Below, in pieces: positions 42,801 to 50,100 of a DNA stretch of 53,701 nt. The stretch is from DATGMP01 sp035293565. Lineage in GTDB: Bacteria; Pseudomonadota; Alphaproteobacteria; BOG-932; Roseiterribacteraceae. The notes below the pieces were generated by a model. That model worked only from the letters and a program-made list of their open reading frames with translations, did no database searches and was not told the origin of the DNA. The stretch is from assembly GCA_035293565.1 (NCBI GenBank), contig DATGMP010000135.1:1-53701 (forward strand). Direction: 5' to 3'. The position numbers and the translations under genes were made by a program. Within the stretch, counting starts at the first letter, position 1. The number at the start of each line of letters is the position of its first letter.

Positions 42801-43085
42801 ATGACCGCGGTGCTCGAGGCGTGCCGCCTCAGGCTGCGGCCGATCCTGATGACGTCTTTCGCCTTCATTCTGGGTGTCGTGCCGCTGATGATCTCGGCCG
42901 GCGCCGGCGCCGAGATGCGTCAGGCCATCGGCACCGCGGTGTTCTTCGGGATGCTGGGCGTAACCTTCTTCGGACTGGTCTTCACGCCCGTGTTCTATGT
43001 CGTCGTGCGCAACACAGTCGACGCGTTCATGGCGCAACGCGCTGGTCGGTTGGAGCGCGCAGGCGGCACCATCACGCCCACCTAA
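39885..43085 (+). CDS. RND efflux permease (HAE1 family)
   Basis: Inner-membrane proton-driven pump, 1066 residues, with 12 helices and two large periplasmic loops. The proton relay aspartates are in GIVVDDAIVVVENVERH (helix 4), and the relay lysine is in VGLASKNAILIVEFARQ (helix 10). RQFALTIAVATIISAFNSLTLSPALASLVL is typical of MexF/BepE-type exporters. It pairs with the adaptor gene upstream; the substrate is unknown but is probably hydrophobic drugs or solvents. Confidence 0.96.
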   Translation: MGIGRFSIDRPVFAMVISIFILIVGAIAYYTLPAAQYPEVAPPTVVVTATYPGATAKVVADTVATPIEQEVNGVEDMLYMYSQSTSDGGMTLTVTFKLGTDLDKAQVLVQNRVAVAEPRLPEEVRQIGVTTRKNSPDLLMVVHLLSPDNSYDQLYISNYALIQVRDTLLRLPGVGDIQMFGARDYSMRLWLDPDRVADLGLTAGDVVNAVRGQNVQVAGGQLAQPPVPTSRAFEPSVTLQGRLIEPDAFSKIIIKSGTDGRVVRVGDVGRVELGAQDYTTNSYLSGKTAVAMLISQQPGTNALATAKRVIDTMEKLKQNFPKGIDYRIAYNPTEFIAKSIQELIRTIYEAVALVVVVVLLFLQRWRASLIPILSIPVSLIGTFAVMAALGFSINNLTLFGLVLAVGIVVDDAIVVVENVERHLSAGDTPKEAARKTMDEVGGAVISIALVLSAVFIPTSFIPGISGEFYRQFALTIAVATIISAFNSLTLSPALASLVLKRHGAEEGQPKGPGWRERVERGLDIFFARFNHGFDWVAERYGRVVGRVTRIPKQMLLVYAVLITGTIVLFMRVPTGFIPTLDQGYCIISIQLPSGASLERTDAIVKQVDDIARHTPGIDRGVDFAGFSGATRTIASNSGAIFAGFEPFETRIPRGLTANKIIADLRKRVMAVQGAFVLVLPPPPIRGIGTAGGFSMRIEDRGGRGTQILEKATKELALAANRTPGLTSVYSPFYADVPELFVDVDRTKAQMLNVPVNNVFEALEVYLGSSYINDFNLLSRTFRVTAQADGRFRLDQDTISRLRTRNANGDMVQLGSVVDYRETVGTNRYPRYNLYPAAEINGDTIPGFSSGQAIKAMEKLAADNLPDGLTYEWTDLSYQEKNTGNTAVLIFPLSVLFVFLVLSAQYESWTLPFAIILIVPMCLFSAMGGIALLGMDDNILTQIGFIVLVGLASKNAILIVEFARQQEIEGKPRMTAVLEACRLRLRPILMTSFAFILGVVPLMISAGAGAEMRQAIGTAVFFGMLGVTFFGLVFTPVFYVVVRNTVDAFMAQRAGRLERAGGTITPT

Positions 43086-43088
43086 CCG

Positions 43089-43104
43089 CCCCCATCAAGG
43101 GGGG
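43089..43104. terminator. Hairpin after the RND permease
   Basis: CCCCC-ATCAA-GGGGG forms a stem right after the permease stop, but no T-run follows. The surrounding bases resemble, in opposite orientation, the segment at 44951-44970 (shared core CCCATCAAGGG), so this is probably a member of a dispersed repeat family that may also terminate transcription. Confidence 0.45.
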
Positions 43105-43124
43105 ATATGAAGGCGAACAGCGAC

Positions 43125-43169
43125 GAAGCGATCCTTGCCGCTGCGCGAGCGGCATTCGTGGATTGCTTC
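43125..43169. repeat. Dispersed hairpin repeat in the convergent RND/ferritin-like spacer
   Basis: Outer arms GAAGCGATCC and GGATTGCTTC (43125-43134, 43160-43169) surround inner arms CCGCT and AGCGG. The sequence belongs to the widespread type whose translation yields DCFASLAM-like peptides. The short frames in it are not genes. The rest of the 139-nt spacer holds no gene. Confidence 0.55.
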
Positions 43170-43224
43170 GCTTCGCTCGCGATGATGGTCAGGGGATTTC
43201 GTTGCACCCTAATCCCATCAGGCT

Positions 43225-43740
43225 CTACGCCGCGTGGGCCACAGCTTCGCCGTGCTTCACGCCCATGCGGTCGCAGAGCTCGCAGAGCCAGCGGCCGGAG
43301 GAGATCTCGTCTTCGCAATACAGGCGCAACGCTTCGCGTGTCTCCAGATCTTCCGTGATGCGCTCGGCGAATTCACGTACCGGTGCGATGAGAGTCTCGG
43401 TATCGCCGAGATTGCCGATCAGGCGCACGAGCTTCACCTCGTCGGCGACACTCGGGTCTGCAAGACAGGCCTGATAATCTGGTCCTCGCTCCGGTCCGAT
43501 CGTCGCTTTCCACTCCTCGCCCATCTCTTTGAGACGCTGCCCGAAAACGCGCCCGTGGAAGCTCTCCCGCTCAGCCACCCAGTTGAGCCCGCCCTTGAGT
43601 CTCGGATTGCGGCAGACCTTTACCCAGCTCGCGATGGCGGCGCCCGCAGCGCTTTCCTCGGCCCTCAGCACGTCGATCAGCCCGACGATCGCTTCGCGCT
43701 CGGATGCAAAACTACGACCAAAGGCATGGAAACTGCTCAT
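43225..43740 (-). CDS. Ferritin-like domain protein
   Basis: The 171-residue helical protein has the pattern of a diiron four-helix bundle: EREAIVGLIDVLRAEESAAG in helix 1, AERESFHGRVFGQRL with E-x-x-H in helix 2, and EALRLYCEDEISSGRWLCEL in the last helix. The function is unknown; it may store iron or act as an oxidase. The start is ATG at 43740 with GGGAGG upstream; the longer frame to 43893 overlaps the esterase. It follows the esterase on the same strand by 19 nt. Confidence 0.72.
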   Translation of the reverse strand: MSSFHAFGRSFASEREAIVGLIDVLRAEESAAGAAIASWVKVCRNPRLKGGLNWVAERESFHGRVFGQRLKEMGEEWKATIGPERGPDYQACLADPSVADEVKLVRLIGNLGDTETLIAPVREFAERITEDLETREALRLYCEDEISSGRWLCELCDRMGVKHGEAVAHAA

Positions 43741-43759
43741 TTGTTTTATCCTCCCATCG

Positions 43760-45016
43760 CTATGACTGGTGGCTCCGCCCCAAATGCTTGTCGAAGAAAC
43801 GCGCGACGACATCGAAATATTCCTTCGATTCCGGAAGATCGATGTTGGTGAAAAAGGAATGCTGCAACCCGTCCCACACATGCAGCTCAGCATCGACGCC
43901 CAGACGCGTGAGCGTCTCGTGCGTGGTGATAACCGGGCTCATCGCGATATCGCGCGTCGCGGTGACCAACAGAGTCGGCGGAAATTTGGCCATCATGGCT
44001 GGTGATTCGAGCGGTGTTACCTGCGGGTCCTTCGGGTTCGCGCCATCGAAATAGGCCATCGGCAGATTGCCGGGTTTGTCCGGAGTCGAAGGCGGCGGCG
44101 GAATCTGGCCGTTGAGGGCAGCGGAGAAATAACGCGAGTCCCCCTCCAGCGTGTGACCGGCGCCGGCGCAGAAAATGCCGGCAGCGCCCGGCGTCGGCAG
44201 ATTGTGAGTCTGGAACCAGATGAGCGCCTCTCCGGTCAGCATCCCGCCGGCGGAGCAGCCGAAGATGCCGATATCCTCCGGCTTGTACTGTTTGAGCAGC
44301 GCGCGATAGACGGTCGCCACATCCTCGCTTGCGGCTGGAAAATGATTTTCGGGCCCTTGCCGATAGTCGACCGTCACGACCTTCATGCCGGCGACGGACG
44401 CGATCGGGATCGATTCCATGAGGCCGACCGTCCGCGCGCCGAACAGGAAGCCGCCGCCATGCAGATTGATCAGCACACGTCTCGCATTGCGCGCCGGCAC
44501 GCCAGACGCGGGAGTCACGATGTCGGTATAGACGCCGTCGACCGTCCAAGGTTCGAGCGTGACCGGATAGACCGCCTTGGCGTGCTCGATCCGGGGCGCC
44601 AGCGCCTTATCCAGAGTCTCGCGCAAGATCTTCGGGTCGCCATGATTGACGCCGGCCATCGCCGCCGATGTATGCCCCGGCTGATGCGTCTTGATGAAAT
44701 CCGCCTTGGCTTCAGGGCTCGCATAGGTCGAGAACGGCGCCAGAAACGCCGGCGCATGGACCGTGCCATCCGGGTCGATCCGGGCCGAGGGCGCGCCGAT
44801 CGCTTGCGCGTGGGCTGGAGTAGCGACAAGCGCGAAAAACAGTATGCAGCGCCTCGTGGCGCCTCTTAGCGCGTTTCGCCAATCAGGCGAGCTTGTGGCG
44901 GCATCGCCACCGCCGTCCAACCCTCCCCCATCGACGGGAAGGGCTTTCAATACGTCTCCCTTGATGGGAGCGGTCGAAGCGCCCGGCGCTTCGGGTGAGG
45001 GCGATGTCGCCGACAT
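43760..45016 (-). CDS. Alpha/beta-hydrolase, HSL-type esterase, with repeat-derived N-terminus
   Basis: Exported esterase of the hormone-sensitive-lipase family: LINLHGGGFLFGARTVG (oxyanion hole), GIFGCSAGGML (nucleophile serine in GxSxG), TATRDIAM (acid) and WDGLQHSFF (histidine). A signal peptide core (CILFFALVATPAHAQ) starts only at about residue 58 of the frame, and no ATG, GTG or TTG lies just before it. The 50 or so residues in front come from a GC-rich dispersed repeat. ATG 45016 with AGGA 6 nt upstream is the best start; TTG at 44950 is an alternative. Length is about 418 residues. Confidence 0.85.
   Translation of the reverse strand: MSATSPSPEAPGASTAPIKGDVLKALPVDGGGLDGGGDAATSSPDWRNALRGATRRCILFFALVATPAHAQAIGAPSARIDPDGTVHAPAFLAPFSTYASPEAKADFIKTHQPGHTSAAMAGVNHGDPKILRETLDKALAPRIEHAKAVYPVTLEPWTVDGVYTDIVTPASGVPARNARRVLINLHGGGFLFGARTVGLMESIPIASVAGMKVVTVDYRQGPENHFPAASEDVATVYRALLKQYKPEDIGIFGCSAGGMLTGEALIWFQTHNLPTPGAAGIFCAGAGHTLEGDSRYFSAALNGQIPPPPSTPDKPGNLPMAYFDGANPKDPQVTPLESPAMMAKFPPTLLVTATRDIAMSPVITTHETLTRLGVDAELHVWDGLQHSFFTNIDLPESKEYFDVVARFFDKHLGRSHQS
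44921..45002. repeat. Dispersed hairpin repeat inside the 5' end of the esterase gene
   Basis: The segment contains CTCCC-TTGAT-GGGAG (44956-44970) and an 8-bp hairpin around GAAGCGC/GCGCTTC (44975-44993), followed by GGGTGAGGG. These are the hallmarks of the alphaproteobacterial repeats that occur between genes. Here the repeat is in frame and codes for Pro/Ala/Gly-rich residues at the start of the esterase. Confidence 0.6.
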
Positions 45017-45024
45017 GACCATTC

Positions 45025-45360
45025 CTAAATTCCCGGTTGCGATTTCGGCAGATGCACGACCAGCCCGTCGAGCTTGGCCGATAATCGAATTTGACAGGAG
45101 AGCCTGCTGGTCGGTTTGACCTCGGCCCTGAGGCTCAGACTATCGAGCACCGCCTCCTCATCCTCGCTGCGTTCGCCGGTGCGGTCGAGCCACGCCTGGT
45201 CGACATAGACATGGCAGGTGCCGCACATCATATTGCCGCCGCAGACGCCCGCGATCCCCGGCAGGCCCGCCGCGACGGCTGTATCGCGGAGCGTGGCGCC
45301 TTCATCGGCTTCCAACGCACGCTCCGCTCCGTCGGCCGATATCGCGTGGACCGTGACCAA
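45025..45360 (-). CDS. [2Fe-2S] ferredoxin, adrenodoxin type
   Basis: The 111-residue electron carrier has four cluster cysteines at C40, C46, C49 and C89 (spacing C-x5-C-x2-C-x39-C) in GVCGGNMMCGTC and RLSCQI. This type serves class I cytochrome P450s, and the P450 gene lies 5 nt upstream. The start is TTG at 45360, since no other start precedes VTVHAIS. No ferredoxin reductase gene is in the window, so the electron donor must be encoded elsewhere. Confidence 0.92.
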   Translation of the reverse strand: MVTVHAISADGAERALEADEGATLRDTAVAAGLPGIAGVCGGNMMCGTCHVYVDQAWLDRTGERSEDEEAVLDSLSLRAEVKPTSRLSCQIRLSAKLDGLVVHLPKSQPGI

Positions 45361-45365
45361 GATCG

Positions 45366-46631
45366 TCAGGCCGCGACCGGTTGCGGACCGACGCCGAAGC
45401 GTACCGGCATGTGCTTGATCCCGGGCACCGACAGGCTCCGCATCCGCTCGATCGGCCCGGTCACCTCGATGTGCCGCAGATACGGCAGCGCCTCTTCAAG
45501 TCCGACCCTGAGTTCGAGCCGCGCCAGATGCGCGCCGATGCAGGCGTGCTCGCCATAGCCGAACGCCAGATGCTCGTTCGGCCACCGCGTGATGTCGAAC
45601 CGATCGGCATTGGGAAAGATTTCTTCATCTCGATTGGCCGACACGCCCCACAGCGTCAGCAATTCGCCCGGCTGGAAGACATGGTCCCGGATCTCGACCT
45701 CGCGCATCACGACGCGGAGATTGTGAAAGGCAGGCGAGGTCCAACGCAGGAATTCCTCGATGGCGCTCCGGACCAATGTCGGATCTTCGACGAGCATGGC
45801 GAGCTGATCGGGGTCAGCGAGCAGCGCCCGGATCCCGCCCGACAATGCGTTGCGCGTCGTGTCGAGACCGGCGTCGAGCAGCAGCACGCAATTGTAGATC
45901 GCCTCCTCGTCGGTGAGCGGCACGTCGTCGATCACGGCGTTCGCGAGCAGCGTGAACAGATCCTCGCGGGGGTTCTTGCGTCTGTCGGCGATCACCTCGC
46001 CGAAATAGGCCGCCATCTCGCGCATGGCGAAAGCCTGGCACCGATCGGCAATCTCCTCGGGCGTGCCCACGCGCTCATCCGCGGGCAACAGCTTCTGATA
46101 TTCGGGATCGTGGCCGGCGACCGACATGTCGCCCAACTGCTCGATGCGGGGCCGGTCCTCCGGCGCCACGCCCATCACCTCACAGATGAGCGCGCGCGGG
46201 AGCTTGCCGGCGACATCGGCCACGAAATCGCAAGCGCCCTTTTCCGCTGCTTCCTCATAGAGGCGCCGCGCGATACGGCGGGTCAGCCCCTCCCAATCGA
46301 GCTTCACGCCGCGCGGCGCGAACCGGCTTTTGAAGATGTTCCGCTGCTTCATGTGGCGCGGCGGATCGGTCAAAATCATGATCCGGCCGCGGCCCGAATC
46401 GAAGGCGGCATGCTCGGACAGGGATATCGGCGCTTTCTCGCTGGAGAAGGTCTGCGGGTCCCCCCAGACGCGCATGATGTCGCGATATTTCACCAGCGCC
46501 CAATATTGCCGGCCCGATGCGCTCGTGATCCGGCTGATCGGCGCGGTTTCGCGCAGATATTTGAGATGGCTGTGGACCGCATCGGTGGTGACGCAATCCG
46601 GATCGGTGAGGTCAAACGCCGCGTGATCCAT
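45366..46631 (-). CDS. Cytochrome P450
   Basis: Soluble bacterial P450 of 421 residues. The heme thiolate is C364 in FGYGEHACIGAHLARLE. The I-helix oxygen motif is LDAGLDTTRN, and the K-helix ExxR is EEFLRW. It hydroxylates an unknown hydrophobic substrate with electrons from the ferredoxin encoded directly downstream. It is the first gene of the P450-ferredoxin-esterase-ferritin-like group. The CYP family cannot be assigned from sequence reading alone. Confidence 0.94.
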   Translation of the reverse strand: MDHAAFDLTDPDCVTTDAVHSHLKYLRETAPISRITSASGRQYWALVKYRDIMRVWGDPQTFSSEKAPISLSEHAAFDSGRGRIMILTDPPRHMKQRNIFKSRFAPRGVKLDWEGLTRRIARRLYEEAAEKGACDFVADVAGKLPRALICEVMGVAPEDRPRIEQLGDMSVAGHDPEYQKLLPADERVGTPEEIADRCQAFAMREMAAYFGEVIADRRKNPREDLFTLLANAVIDDVPLTDEEAIYNCVLLLDAGLDTTRNALSGGIRALLADPDQLAMLVEDPTLVRSAIEEFLRWTSPAFHNLRVVMREVEIRDHVFQPGELLTLWGVSANRDEEIFPNADRFDITRWPNEHLAFGYGEHACIGAHLARLELRVGLEEALPYLRHIEVTGPIERMRSLSVPGIKHMPVRFGVGPQPVAA

Positions 46632-46744
46632 CGTTTCCCCCCGCTCGCCGCAACCTATTCGGCCGCCCTTTCAGAGGAGATTAGGACGCGGAGCGTGCGC
46701 GGGGCAATCCGAAAACAACCAACCGCTTGGGCAGGCCGACCCGA

Positions 46745-47272
46745 TCAGCCTTCCTGCGTTTCCGGCGCGGTATCCTCGGTCGCGGGCGCCGGCTGTTCGC
46801 CCGACCCATGGTCTTCGGAAGTTTCCCCGGTTGCCGGAGCCTCCGCAACCTCCGGCTCGGCCGGCGGCGGTTCCGGCAACGGCTCGGTCGCGGCGGCCTG
46901 AGCCTCGAACAGACGCGCAAAGGTGCGAACGCCTTCCATGCCTTCGCGGGTCAGCCGATATTCGGTCTTGACGGCCTTGTGGGTGACCTTCTCGGCCAGG
47001 ACGAATTTGTCGATCCGGTAATCAGGGCCTCGGGTCAGCTGCGTCAGGGTCTCATAGGTCGCGGGCGGAGCCTTCTTCGGCCCTTCCTTGCGGTGCGGCC
47101 CGCCCTTGCCGCCTTTACCGCCCTTGCCGCGCCGGTGCCCCTGCCCGCCTCCGCCGCCCTTGCGATCATCCCGCCGGCCCTCGCCCCTATCGTCTTTGCG
47201 CCTTTCGCCGCCGCGTCCGCCTTCGCGGTTGCCGTCCCGTCGCGGCGGCTTTCCATCGGTATCCTGGGCCAT
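46745..47272 (-). CDS. Gly/Arg/Lys-rich protein with acidic tail
   Basis: The 175-residue protein of unknown family is in three parts. Residues 1-70 are rich in Gly, Arg, Lys and Asp (repeats such as GGRGGERR and KGGKGGKGG), resembling RNA-binding RGG tracts. A compact middle part (YETLTQLTRGPDYRIDKFVLAEKVTHKAVKTEYRLTREGMEGVRTFARLFEAQ, about 73-125) could fold. The tail is Pro/Glu-rich and negatively charged. AAGGA lies near the ATG. Alternative frames on the other strand look like composition artefacts. Confidence 0.6.
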   Translation of the reverse strand: MAQDTDGKPPRRDGNREGGRGGERRKDDRGEGRRDDRKGGGGGQGHRRGKGGKGGKGGPHRKEGPKKAPPATYETLTQLTRGPDYRIDKFVLAEKVTHKAVKTEYRLTREGMEGVRTFARLFEAQAAATEPLPEPPPAEPEVAEAPATGETSEDHGSGEQPAPATEDTAPETQEG

Positions 47273-47317
47273 TGGGTTTCCTTGTGCTCGCTCGTTTGCG
47301 CGAGCTTGATAGCAGGC

Positions 47318-47713
47318 TCAGCCGCTGGCTGAAACCGCCACCGGCTCGATTTCGACGATCACGCGCTGCTCGCCTGGCTGCCGAAACGGGTAGTCGCGGC
47401 CCACATATTTGTGCGACAGCCGATCGATATGGGCGTCCGCTCCTTCGGTCGCCACGCGGGCCACGCGGCCGCGAACCTGGACGTAACGGTATGGATTGTC
47501 GGGATCAATGATGGCCAGCGCCACCGACGCGCCCTGCTTCATATTCTTGGCCTTCGTGCGTCCGAGCGCGGTGTTCACCGCCAGCTTCCCGCCCTCATAG
47601 CCGAACCAGACCGGCGTCACCTGCGGCGTGCCGTCCGCCATCAGCGTCGCCAGACTCGCGAACGCCTTCTTCTGATCGAACAGATCGAGATATTTCTCGG
47701 GAATGGTGGCCAT
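47318..47713 (-). CDS. PPOX-class F420/FMN-dependent oxidoreductase
   Basis: The 131-residue split-barrel flavoprotein belongs to the pyridoxamine-phosphate-oxidase-like family. It begins IPEKYLDLFDQKKAFASLATLMADGTPQVTPVWFGYEGGKLAVNT, typical of F420-type members, and continues NPYRYVQVRGRVARVATEG. The cofactor and substrate are unknown; FMN, heme or F420 are all possible. The start is ATG at 47713 with GGAG about 10 nt upstream. Confidence 0.88.
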   Translation of the reverse strand: MATIPEKYLDLFDQKKAFASLATLMADGTPQVTPVWFGYEGGKLAVNTALGRTKAKNMKQGASVALAIIDPDNPYRYVQVRGRVARVATEGADAHIDRLSHKYVGRDYPFRQPGEQRVIVEIEPVAVSASG

Positions 47714-47779
47714 CGATGTCGCTCCAAGGAGAGGTTCCGATGGCATTCACATGGGTGCCTCGGTCCCTGTGCGACAGTG

Positions 47780-49237
47780 CTAGCCCCCGGCGAAACGGTA
47801 GTCCGAAAAGCGCGGCCGGCTCGTCCGCCACCAATATTCGACAGCAAAACCCGGCCACAGCGTCGTATTTCGGCCGTTCCGATCGAGGTACCAGCTTTTG
47901 CAGCCGGTCATCCACACTGTCCGCCGCATGCGCCGCCGAAGCCTCTCGTTGAAACGGATCTGAGCGGCTCCATCCACCTCCAGGACAGAGGCCCCGCGAC
48001 GGCGGGTCTCCGCCAGGCACCGTACGACATGATCGAGCTGCGCCTCGATCATGAATACCAGGGAATTATGGCCGAGGCCGGTATTGGGGCCGACGAGAAG
48101 GAACATGTTGGGATATCCGGCGACCGCGGTCCCGAGATACGCCTCGGCGCCGTCCCGCCATGCATCGCCGAGCGCATTGCCGCCGCGCCCGGCGATCCGG
48201 ATCGAATCCAGAAAATCGGTCGCCCTGAAGCCGGTGCCGAAGATGATGGCGTCGACCTCCCGCTCGCCCCCCGCGGCGATCACGCTTCGAGCACGCACCT
48301 CGGCAATCGGGGACGTGATCAGCTCGACATTCGGGCGATCCAGCGCAGGATAATAATCGTCCGAGATCAGGACTCGTTTACAGCCGAGACGGTAATCGGG
48401 CGACAGGCGCATTCGTAGATCGGGATCGGCGATTTGCGCATGGAGATATTCGCGCGCCTGCCGCTCGACGAGCGCCATGAGCCTGGGCTCGACCGCGAAA
48501 CCCGCCCCCGTCATCTCGTGCCCCCAGAACGCCTTCTGACGTGCCAGCCAGCGCCGCCATGACGGAGCTTGTCGAGCCACCGGCGCGTCCGCCTTCGGCA
48601 GCACCCAGGGCGGTGTGCGCTGATAGACGTGGAGCGACGCGGCCTGCGGGGCGAGCTGCGGGACGAATTGGATGGCGCTGGCGCCGGTTCCGATCACCGC
48701 GACCCGCTTTCCGGTCGGGTCGAAAGCATGGTCCCACTCGGCCGAATGGAAGGCAGCGCCCTCGAAACGGTCGAGCCCCGGCAGCTTCGGATAGGCCGGC
48801 TTGGCAAGCGGCCCGGTCGCAAGGATGAGGAACCGGCATGTGAGTTCCGGTCCTTCCGCGATTGCGAGGCGCCAGAGCGAGGCCGCCTCGTCGAACGAGG
48901 CGCCGACAAGCTCGGTCCCGAAGCGCGTCCGCGCGCGCAGCCCGTGCTTGTCGGCGCAATCGATGAGATAGGCGAGAATTTCGGGCTGGGGCGGATAGGT
49001 TCGGCTCCAATTGCCGCGCGGCTCGAAGGAGAAGGAATAGAGGCTCGAAGGGATGTCGCAGGCACAGCCCGGATAGGTGTTCTCGCGCCAGGTGCCGCCG
49101 ACCTCCGCCGCTTTCTCCAGTATGACGAAGGAATCGATTCCGGCCTTCTTCAGCCGGATCGCCATGCCGAGCCCGGAAAAGCCGGCGCCAATGATTGCGA
49201 CCTCGAAATCGGGCGCGATGCGCGATCCTGAACCCAA
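47780..49237 (-). CDS. FAD-dependent Baeyer-Villiger-type monooxygenase
   Basis: Flavin monooxygenase of 485 residues. It has two dinucleotide motifs, GAGFSGLG near the N-terminus and GTGASA about residue 175, and between them the Baeyer-Villiger fingerprint FEGAAFHSAEW (F-x-G-x3-H-x3-W), so ketone-to-ester oxidation is likely. The GTWRENTYPGCACDIPS and YSFSF segments also fit. The start is TTG at 49237 with AGGAG 8 nt upstream; the purines overlap the stop of the znuB-like gene, so translation is coupled to the transporter operon. Confidence 0.88.
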   Translation of the reverse strand: MGSGSRIAPDFEVAIIGAGFSGLGMAIRLKKAGIDSFVILEKAAEVGGTWRENTYPGCACDIPSSLYSFSFEPRGNWSRTYPPQPEILAYLIDCADKHGLRARTRFGTELVGASFDEAASLWRLAIAEGPELTCRFLILATGPLAKPAYPKLPGLDRFEGAAFHSAEWDHAFDPTGKRVAVIGTGASAIQFVPQLAPQAASLHVYQRTPPWVLPKADAPVARQAPSWRRWLARQKAFWGHEMTGAGFAVEPRLMALVERQAREYLHAQIADPDLRMRLSPDYRLGCKRVLISDDYYPALDRPNVELITSPIAEVRARSVIAAGGEREVDAIIFGTGFRATDFLDSIRIAGRGGNALGDAWRDGAEAYLGTAVAGYPNMFLLVGPNTGLGHNSLVFMIEAQLDHVVRCLAETRRRGASVLEVDGAAQIRFNERLRRRMRRTVWMTGCKSWYLDRNGRNTTLWPGFAVEYWWRTSRPRFSDYRFAGG

Positions 49238-49248
49238 CCGACCAACTC

Positions 49249-50100
49249 CTAGGATGCGTGCGCAAGGGACCGGCGGCGGCCGCTCACGGCCAGCGAGACG
49301 ACATAGACGATCCCGGCAACGACGATGATTGCAGGCCCCGCCGGCAGATCCAAATGATAGGAGAGCAGCAGCCCGACCGCGGCCGAGAAAAAGGCGATCG
49401 CGGCGCTTGCTGCGGCGAGCCTGATCACCGGCCCTCCCCAAAACCGCGCCGCGGCGGCCGGAAGAATGATCAGCCCGACCGCCATGAGCGTGCCGAGGCT
49501 TTGGAAGCCCGCGACGAGATTGAGGACGACGAGCACCAGAAAGGCGGAGTGCCAAAGCCCTCCCTGCCCGCCCACCGTCCGCAGAAAGCCCGGATCGACG
49601 CAATCGGCGATCAACGGGCGATAGATGATCGCCAGAGCCAGGATCGTGACCGTCGACACGGTTGCGACGAGCAGCAGCGCGGCGCGGTCGACTGCGAGGA
49701 CCGAGCCGAACAGGATCTGCAACAGATCGACGCTGCTGCCCCAGGCAGACACAATCAGCACGCCGATCGCCAGCGATAGCAGGTAAAGCGCCGCGAAGCT
49801 CGTATCCTCGCGCTCGGCCGTGAGCCGGGAGACCACGCCCGACGCCAGCGCCACGGCCAACCCGACCGCCAAGCCGCCGAAGCTCATCGCGGGCAGCGAC
49901 AGGCCGGCCAGAAGAAAGCCGATCGCGGCGCCCGGCAGGATCGCATGCGAAAGCGCGTCGCCCATCAGGCTCATGCGCCGCAGGATCAGGAACGTCCCGA
50001 TCGGCCCGGCGCCGAGCGACAGCGCGAAAGAGGCGACCAGGGCGCGGCGCATGAAGGCGAAATCGGCGAAAGGCGCGATCACGAGATCGTGGAACGTCAT
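49249..50100 (-). CDS. Metal ABC transporter permease (ZnuB/MntB family)
   Basis: Permease of a zinc or manganese importer (283 residues, about eight helices) with LRRMSLMGDALSHAILPGAAIGF, the characteristic family segment, and a C-terminal LMAVGLIILPAAAARFW. The start is ATG at 50100, overlapping the stop of the ATPase gene (ATGA). Zinc versus manganese cannot be told from sequence. It ends 11 nt before the BVMO start. Confidence 0.92.
   Translation of the reverse strand: MTFHDLVIAPFADFAFMRRALVASFALSLGAGPIGTFLILRRMSLMGDALSHAILPGAAIGFLLAGLSLPAMSFGGLAVGLAVALASGVVSRLTAEREDTSFAALYLLSLAIGVLIVSAWGSSVDLLQILFGSVLAVDRAALLLVATVSTVTILALAIIYRPLIADCVDPGFLRTVGGQGGLWHSAFLVLVVLNLVAGFQSLGTLMAVGLIILPAAAARFWGGPVIRLAAASAAIAFFSAAVGLLLSYHLDLPAGPAIIVVAGIVYVVSLAVSGRRRSLAHAS

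Noticed and set aside
47272..48418. Plus-strand frames opposite the PPOX and BVMO genes
   Set aside because: They show no family pattern; the minus strand has the BVMO fingerprint and dinucleotide motifs.
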